Shown here: positions 58,817-64,000 of the stretch, one piece after another
Position numbering within the stretch: position 1 is the first letter of the stretch
How the letters are laid out: each line of letters starts with the position of its first letter
Origin: Dendrophyllia cribrosa
Taxonomy: Eukaryota; Cnidaria; Anthozoa; Scleractinia; Dendrophylliidae
Reading direction: 5' to 3'
Assembly (NCBI GenBank): GCA_024195265.1
Contig: JAJLRJ010000010.1
Location: 22,286,784 to 22,350,783 of the forward strand
DNA: 64,000 bases
Notes under the pieces: generated by a model
Database searches by the model: none
Seen by the model: the letters and a program-made list of their open reading frames with translations, nothing else
Told to the model about the DNA's origin: nothing
Program-made: the position numbers and the translations under genes

Positions 58817-59639
58817 AGGGACTTTAAGCAATGACGACGGAGGGCTCTACTACGGCTACCGGAAGTAAATTCTCACGTCTGTCGCTGATGTTCAGCCGTA
58901 GTATGAAATTTGAATACGTGAGCGGGATGGTTTGGCCGTAGTCGCTACTACGTCGAGTTTATTTCGCTTCTGTATCCTTTTCTTACGGATTTCTCAGTGT
59001 TTAAAGTTTTTCAACGGACCTTATATCCTTTTTAGTCAATGACAATGTAATTTTTCTCAAACTTGCCGCCCAAAAACGTGTGATTCTATCACGAATTTAC
59101 GAACAGTTTTGGCGATTGAAATTGAAGCGGCGGCATAGCGAAGCGAAATTCGCAAGCTCTAAGATTTTATCGCTGAAAGTCTAGCTTTAGAAGTTGAATG
59201 AATATGCTTTTATGCCTTATATATGCGGGGAAACGATTCTACTTATGCTTGAATTTACTTTCAGTTAAAATTATATTTAGTTAGGCGTTTTAATTCGTAC
59301 TTTGAACACTTAATAGATTGTTATTGTTGTGGTTTAAAATACAGAAAATGTACGGCATTTCAAAAGTTGTAAAATTCGTTCGGAAATAATCTCTTGGTCC
59401 CAACAAAGAAAAATAAAGTCAATGTTCTTTTGAAAAATGTCATTCAGTTCTCAGAAACCTAAATAAAAGAACCTTAGAGAGGCTTCCAACTTCTTAGCCG
59501 TCGATACCATTTCGCAAACAACTTCGCAAACAACTTCGCATTTCATTGTTCCTCGAGTGCTCACGGAAGTACTCTCTCCAGTCCCCTTTGTCGCGGTGGC
59601 CGTAGTAGCGTCTTCCGTAGTGATTTGCTTAAAGTCCCT
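58817..59639. mobile_element. 823-bp element with AAT duplication (PIF/Harbinger-like?)
   Basis: Begins AGGGACTTTAAGCAA and ends with CTTAAAGTCCCT, flanked by AAT on both sides. Removing it restores GAAACAATTTTAG as at 15648 and 30673. A 3-bp duplication fits PIF/Harbinger-type elements. An inner arm pair CTACTACGGC / GCCGTAGTAG is also seen. No transposase frame. Confidence 0.75.
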
Positions 59640-59690
59640 AATTTTAGAAAACGTAAAACCAGCATATTCTTTTAACTGTAAAAGAACGGC

Positions 59691-59752
59691 ATCCCTGCCT
59701 TTGAATCGAACCCCGGTCTCCCACGTGATACTCATTACTTTTCTACCGAGGA
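59691..59752 (-). pseudogene. tRNA-Asp pseudogene
   Basis: Array sister of 30729-30790, with the anticodon arm deleted and the acceptor decayed. Confidence 0.75.
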
Positions 59753-59942
59753 ATTCGACTGCTGGGAAGAAAAAAGTTCGTTTTAAAAACCGATTTTTAA
59801 TTACCTTTTCCCTTATATACATCATGGTCTCGAGCATCCTTATTTCACTCAGAGTAACAATGTAATTGATATCCCGTTCATTCTAGTAACTCAAATTTCC
59901 CATTCCGATCGGCAGTCAGATATCATGTGCAATTGTATGGTG

Positions 59943-60015
59943 GTTTCCGTTGTGTAGTGGTTATCACGTCCACCTCACACGCGGAAGGTCGCCAGTTCAA
60001 TTCTGGCCGGAAACA
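59943..60015 (+). pseudogene. tRNA-Val(CAC), degraded
   Basis: The change at position 9 (GTTTCCGTTGTG) weakens the A box, and TCCAC/GCGGA breaks one anticodon-stem pair. Anticodon CAC and the B box remain. Borderline between gene and pseudogene. Confidence 0.65.
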
Positions 60016-60976
60016 CGTGTCATATATTTTCTTTTAATTTTTAACTCGTGAACGCACGAGTAAAACGAGTTATACTGATCGGTTTGAAGCAAAATGTTAC
60101 ATTATCGGTTGAAAACTTTTTTTTTATTCCGCTGACCAGCGCATGAGCCTTCGAGCTCTGGAAAATTTTACCGATCTGCGGACTTCGAATGGATTTTCAA
60201 GACTTAGGAAACGCTACAGAACGGTCAATGATGTTTTTAAAATTGTGATGTTCCCCTGCCACTTGTAAAAGTTCAAATTAATCAAATTTTGTTTTAAAGA
60301 ATTTACAACATGTCTTAAAGTGACTCAACTAGATGACGTAATGTTTAATTTTCTTTACGAATTAATTCTTTGACTTCAAACTATGGGAAATTTGAACCGA
60401 TCTGTGGACTTTAAATGGATTTTCCTAATGTGTTTACTTATGCAATGCACGGGACTTTCTCCTGTGGTCACAACAACAGTTGACTAACTAATATTTTTTC
60501 TATACATTGTGATCTCGAGCTTCCTTATTTTACTCAGAATAGCAGGGTAATTAATATCCCGATCATCCAAGTGTGGTACTGTGGTATCTGGATTAGAACG
60601 GAAATTTCCCATCACAGCCAGCTGTGAAATATTCGGTTTGATTCTGAAAACACTATTCATCGTGGTCTCATCGTGGTTTTCGTATTTAATCAAATATATT
60701 GTGAATATATATGATGATATATGCTATGAGCAACCTCTTAAATGCATCGCAAAAGTAACATATCTAAATGCATCACAAAATTAAGGTAAAGAACAGTTGA
60801 TAGCAAGGCAAGATTTCCGTATAACGCCACACATTAATTATGCATGCGCTCCATTGTAAAAAAGAACAATAGCCAAAACAATATACTGCCTTTGGGAATA
60901 GCATATATTATACAAGTTTTTTTTCCCGCCAACGTTTCTTTGATAAGATGTATATCCGATAACATTTTTCATCGTT

Positions 60977-61049
60977 GTTTCCTTAGTGTAGTGGTTATCA
61001 CGTCCGCCTAACACACGGAAGGTCGCCAGTTGAATTCTGGCCGGAAACA
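60977..61049 (+). pseudogene. tRNA-Val(AAC), degraded
   Basis: Acceptor position 7 is T (GTTTCCT), the anticodon stem is TCCGC/ACGGA, and the T loop reads TTGAATT, losing the invariant C of the B box. Three independent lesions make function unlikely. Confidence 0.75.
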
Positions 61050-61332
61050 CGGTTGCTGTAATGTTCTTATTTTTATCTAAATCAATTGCATTCCCGAGTT
61101 TTATCTTTTTTTTTTGTTACTACAGTTAATGGAAAAGCTCATCTCGTGTTGTGAAACGGAACTTTTAAAATTATCCCTATGGTACCACAGGCACCGGCCA
61201 ACGTTTGGTCCCAAAATTGAAACTAGAAATTTCAAACTGAGTGGACTTAGTGGTGGAACATTTTGTGTTTAGTCTTGAATATTGAGAGGTAAGAAATGCA
61301 CACTCGTTTGACTGGAAAATAAAAAAAGTCCG

Positions 61333-61396
61333 TTCCCCGGCGGGGAATCGAACCCCGGTCTCCCGCGTGACAGGCGGGGATACTCACCACTATACT
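61333..61396 (-). pseudogene. tRNA-Asp(GTC) interrupted by a LINE
   Basis: The T arm, anticodon arm and most of the D arm are intact, but the sequence breaks after ...AGTATAG on the minus strand. The missing 5' end resumes beyond the LINE as AGGAACGCGGATG (TCCT of the acceptor on the minus strand) at about 62933. About four bases are lost at the junction. Confidence 0.88.
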
Positions 61397-61719
61397 TTTT
61401 TTTGTATTTCTGGCGTTCCGCAGGGCGGTAGTGCAATGCCCCGCGATCATGCAAAACGGGGGAAATAAAAACTGGGACGCGGAGAACGCCAGGGTGAGGG
61501 AGCACCAGCTCGCCAAACTCGCTGGGGAATCGGACCCCACCTCACCGGGAAGATAAAAAGAAAACACCGGCCACTGACTGCCGTAACTAAACTATTTGAA
61601 TAAAACCATAAAACAATTTGGATAAGACGAATAAAAAACGGATAAAAAACCAAAACATGCGCTAAAATCCAATTAGTAAAAACTAAGACAATACGAGATG
61701 GCGAAAACAGGAAAAGCCA

Positions 61720-62245
61720 ATGATCACGCAGTACAACCAATGAAGGCGACCACGCTCACCGGAATAAGTACAGCAAAAAGGATCACGTAGTGCAACCAAT
61801 AAAGGCGACCACGATCTCCAGGGCAAAAACGAATAAGTAAAAAAACGAAAAAGAAAAGCCAGCAGGATAAGACGGATAAAAAACCATATAAAACAAGATA
61901 TGAAAAACTAAGACTACAATACTACCCACCGGAGGGAAAAACACAACAATGCAGTGACGAGACAACCAAACAAAAGGGTCACAGTACAACCACTAAAGGC
62001 GACCGATCACCAAAAAACGCAGAAATAAGAAGAACAAGTAAAGCAAAGGATCCCGCAGTACAACCAATCAAGGCGACCACGATCACCGGAATAAGTAAAG
62101 CAAGGGGGATCACACAGTACAACCAACAAAGGCGACCATGATCACCCAAGGCAAAAAGGGGAACAAGCAAAGAAAAGAATAAGAACAGCAAGAAAGGGGG
62201 CTCACGCAGTGCTACCAGCAAAGGCGACCGCGATCACCCGGGAGA
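61720..62245. repeat. Degenerate ~60-75-bp tandem repeats in LINE 3' UTR
   Basis: About six units share GATCACGCAGTACAACCAAT followed by AAAGGCGACC and GATCACC, starting near 61722, 61780, 61975, 62048, 62108 and 62196. Confidence 0.8.
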
Positions 62246-62253
62246 AATCAAAA

Positions 62254-62924
62254 TCACAAACAAACAGAGAAAGTCTCGCCACTGACAAGGCCAACTGCGC
62301 CCCGTGCGCCCCACTGACGAGAAAAGTAACCACGGCGACGCGGGGACTGAAAACGTTTAAAAAACAACGGAAGAAAAAAGGAAACCCTAGCCCTAAGCTG
62401 CGCAAGAAGCTTAGGGCCCGAAGGACGTACATCGCGGAACCGGAAGTCATTCCGCTGCTTCCAAACCAAAAATTTTAAGACATTGAGTAGATATACAAAA
62501 ACGAGGGGGACACAACGAAGATCATCAGAAGAGAAACCAAAAAGCATAACCTTAGCACCAATAGGGGGGGCTAAGGGGGAAGCAGCGGATAGAGCCTGTT
62601 GAATCCGAACAATACCCTGTTGAATTAGGGGACACAAAAAGAAAAGATGTTCTAGAGATTCCTGACCAAGACCACAAAAGCATGAGGGGTCAAGGTCATA
62701 ACCAAAAGAAATCAACCGGTCCGCCGTAAAGAGGACCCCATGGGCTACCTGCCAATTCAAATCAGAGACGTGACGGTCAAGCGGCATGCAGAAGATACCA
62801 GACCACACAGCATTCCAATCAATACTACCATAAATAGAACCAAATTTAGAAACACAATGCGGAACACAACCCAGAGAAGAAAGATAAGCAACATAAACCT
62901 CCTTGGAAGAGATGGCCTCGACAG
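62254..62924 (-). pseudogene. LINE ORF2 C-terminal domain
   Basis: The frame enters from flanking sequence and reads WNAVWSGIFCMPLDRHVSDL, then NWQVAHGVLFTADRLISFGY and a zinc-knuckle-like CFCGLGQESLEHLFFLCPL, the common tail of L1/Tx1-type LINE ORF2 (zf-RVT region). A helical segment VYLLNVLKFLVWKQRNDFRF and a basic C-terminus follow before the stop. No reverse transcriptase core remains because of 5' truncation. It differs clearly from the LINE at 26518 in sequence. Confidence 0.78.
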
Positions 62925-63007
62925 GAACGCGGATGTTAGGAAAGAAACAGTTTTGCATGCAATTTGAACAACGGTTTTTGAATACTTAATTTAAAATATT
63001 GTCTTAA

Positions 63008-63203
63008 AGAATCTGACCCACTAAGTTTGCATTGCGCGCCTACGTTGGTTCACCCGCCATTTTCAGGGCCCCCGAAAGTCCATACTGTATTGTAGATGAG
63101 AAATTCACTCGTGCAAGAGGTGATATGCTTGCCCAAATATGGAATAGAGCGGTATCATAATAATAAGAGAAGCGCGCAATGCAAACTGGAAGGGTCAGAC
63201 TCT
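63008..63203. mobile_element. MITE with TTAA duplication, AGACTCTG family (second copy)
   Basis: Array duplicate of 11773-11968, TTAA at 63004-63007 and 63204-63207, with a few substitutions in the left arm (AGAATCTG). Confidence 0.75.
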
Positions 63204-63877
63204 TTAAAGAAATATACCGTTTTGCCGGCCAATTGACTGTGACTTTGACTTTGACTTTGACTTAGACATTGACCCATTGACCCGGCGATATTGTTTGTGG
63301 AAAAGTCTACCATTATTTCTTGGTGTTGTGGTGGCTCGTTTCGATATTTTAAATGCACCATCAGGACTTTAAAGTGCCCCTGTGATCAAATTTTTTATTT
63401 TCATTTTTTTACATTTTCGTGTACAATTAGACTTTCTTACTCATCTTGCCAAATTTCAATTCATTACGAACATCAGAAGTCATTTTATTTTAACATTTAT
63501 TTCCGAGAATTTACGGCGCCATTAATCAACCTTGTTCCAAGGCTTGGTTGCGAATGGGAGAAAGTGACGTCAAAGACTCAAACATACCTCACGGGTGGAA
63601 ATTATAATAACAATAAGTATTGAAAATCACGCGAAAAGCAACAAAAACTTTGGACTTGTTCTTCGTGCAATTTTCTTGTTCTTTGTGCAATTTGTGCAAC
63701 CGTGTATCGTTCGCTTTAGAGCAGAAATGTACTTGGTGCAAAAACTGGTATTCAAAGGTTAGTGGTTTATTTCTATCCCAGGTGTGATATCCTGGTATGT
63801 GGATTGGAAACACAAATTTCCCATTTCAACCAGCTGTCAAAATATTATATATATATCCGAAAACACGACTCATCGTG

Positions 63878-63939
63878 GTTTCCGTAGTGTAGTGGTTATC
63901 ACGTCCGCCTAACACGCGGAAGGTCGCCAGTTCAAGCCT
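63878..63939 (+). pseudogene. tRNA-Val(AAC) truncated in the T arm
   Basis: Intact to the T loop (CCAGTTCAAGCC), then the sequence switches to TTAGGAAACGCTACAG, which belongs about 350 bp downstream of the Val(CAC) genes in other units. The 3' acceptor strand is lost. Confidence 0.9.
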
Positions 63940-64000
63940 TAGGAAACGCTACAGAACGGTAAATGATGATTTTAAATTTGTGATGCTCCGCTGCCATTTA

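Larger units (their letters stand above)
61397..62932 (-). mobile_element. 5'-truncated LINE inserted in tRNA-Asp
   Basis: In the same orientation as the tRNA. The 3' terminus is ...CGCCAGAAATACAAAAAAA joined to AGTATAGTGG of the tRNA. It contains the C-terminal part of an ORF2 and a ~0.85-kb 3' untranslated region with degenerate tandem repeats. No target duplication; a small deletion instead. Confidence 0.85.
6013..64000. repeat. Tandem array of tRNA-Val/tRNA-Asp-bearing units
   Basis: Long blocks recur in the same order and orientation: the block from GCTACAGCATGTAAATG through GGCCAGATAAATTT (near 6030-8050, 29110-30470, 57645-58605), the Val(CAC) block, the Val(AAC)-Asp block (about 10.2-12.0, 31.1-33.6, 43.6-45.4, 60.1-63.3 kb) and the Val(TAC/TAT) block (about 14.3-15.8 and 48.6-50.0 kb). 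Two unit lengths alternate: a long form of 16-21 kb and a short form of about 4.5 kb once the BEL/Pao insertion is subtracted. Flanking sequence, not just the tRNAs, is duplicated, so this is segmental tandem duplication and not dispersal of a SINE. Confidence 0.85.

Noticed and set aside
59451..59837. 128-codon minus-strand frame with repeated TTATATKGT- and CEVVCEV-type residues
   Set aside because: It crosses the end of the AAT-flanked element into a tRNA-Asp pseudogene; the repeats come from a short tandem of TTCGCAAACAAC.

Overview
The window reads as animal nuclear DNA, most likely from a cnidarian and probably an anthozoan (coral or anemone). The DNA is AT-rich. The protein-coding content I recognise is transposon-derived: BEL/Pao, DIRS-type tyrosine recombinase, ISL2EU with THAP and YqaJ, a P-like element and LINEs. 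The only stable genes are eukaryotic nuclear tRNAs. The organism call is inference. I found no host protein-coding gene I could name.

Layout. Bases 1-6012 are unique AT-rich sequence with one intact 410-codon reading frame (an RPA-like OB-fold protein, minus strand), interspersed short repeats and a 63-bp minisatellite. From about 6013 to the end the window is a degenerate tandem array of long, mutually homologous units carrying tRNA-Val and tRNA-Asp genes. I count thirteen tRNA-Val copies (anticodons AAC, CAC, TAC and one TAT), four full or interrupted tRNA-Asp(GTC) genes and at least six tRNA-Asp remnants. The Val-AAC/Asp pair recurs at 11.3, 32.2, 43.9 and 61.0 kb.

The array has been invaded repeatedly, and sister units supply empty sites that date the insertions. 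At 8.05-10.23 kb there is a truncated DIRS element. At 15.86-24.48 kb there is an ISL2EU transposon whose two convergent genes (THAP/DDE transposase; SAP-SWIM-YqaJ nuclease) are both broken. Nested in it at 18.12-22.35 kb is a younger 4.2-kb two-gene convergent element with perfect 47-bp inverted repeats and apparently intact, intron-containing genes. At 36.49-43.64 kb there is a nearly intact BEL/Pao retrotransposon with almost identical LTRs, a 5-bp target duplication and one internal stop. LINE fragments lie at 26.5-29.1 and 56.4-57.6 kb. Another LINE splits a tRNA-Asp gene at 61.4-62.9 kb. Many short inverted-repeat (MITE-like) elements fill the rest.

The recognised genes do not form one pathway. 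The picture is a tRNA gene array acting as a landing pad and duplication substrate for mobile elements. The most unusual items are the nested convergent THAP/C2H2 element, the LINE inside tRNA-Asp with related 3' fragments beside other tRNA-like remnants, one TTAA site occupied by two different MITE families in different array units, and a valine tRNA body with an isoleucine-type anticodon.
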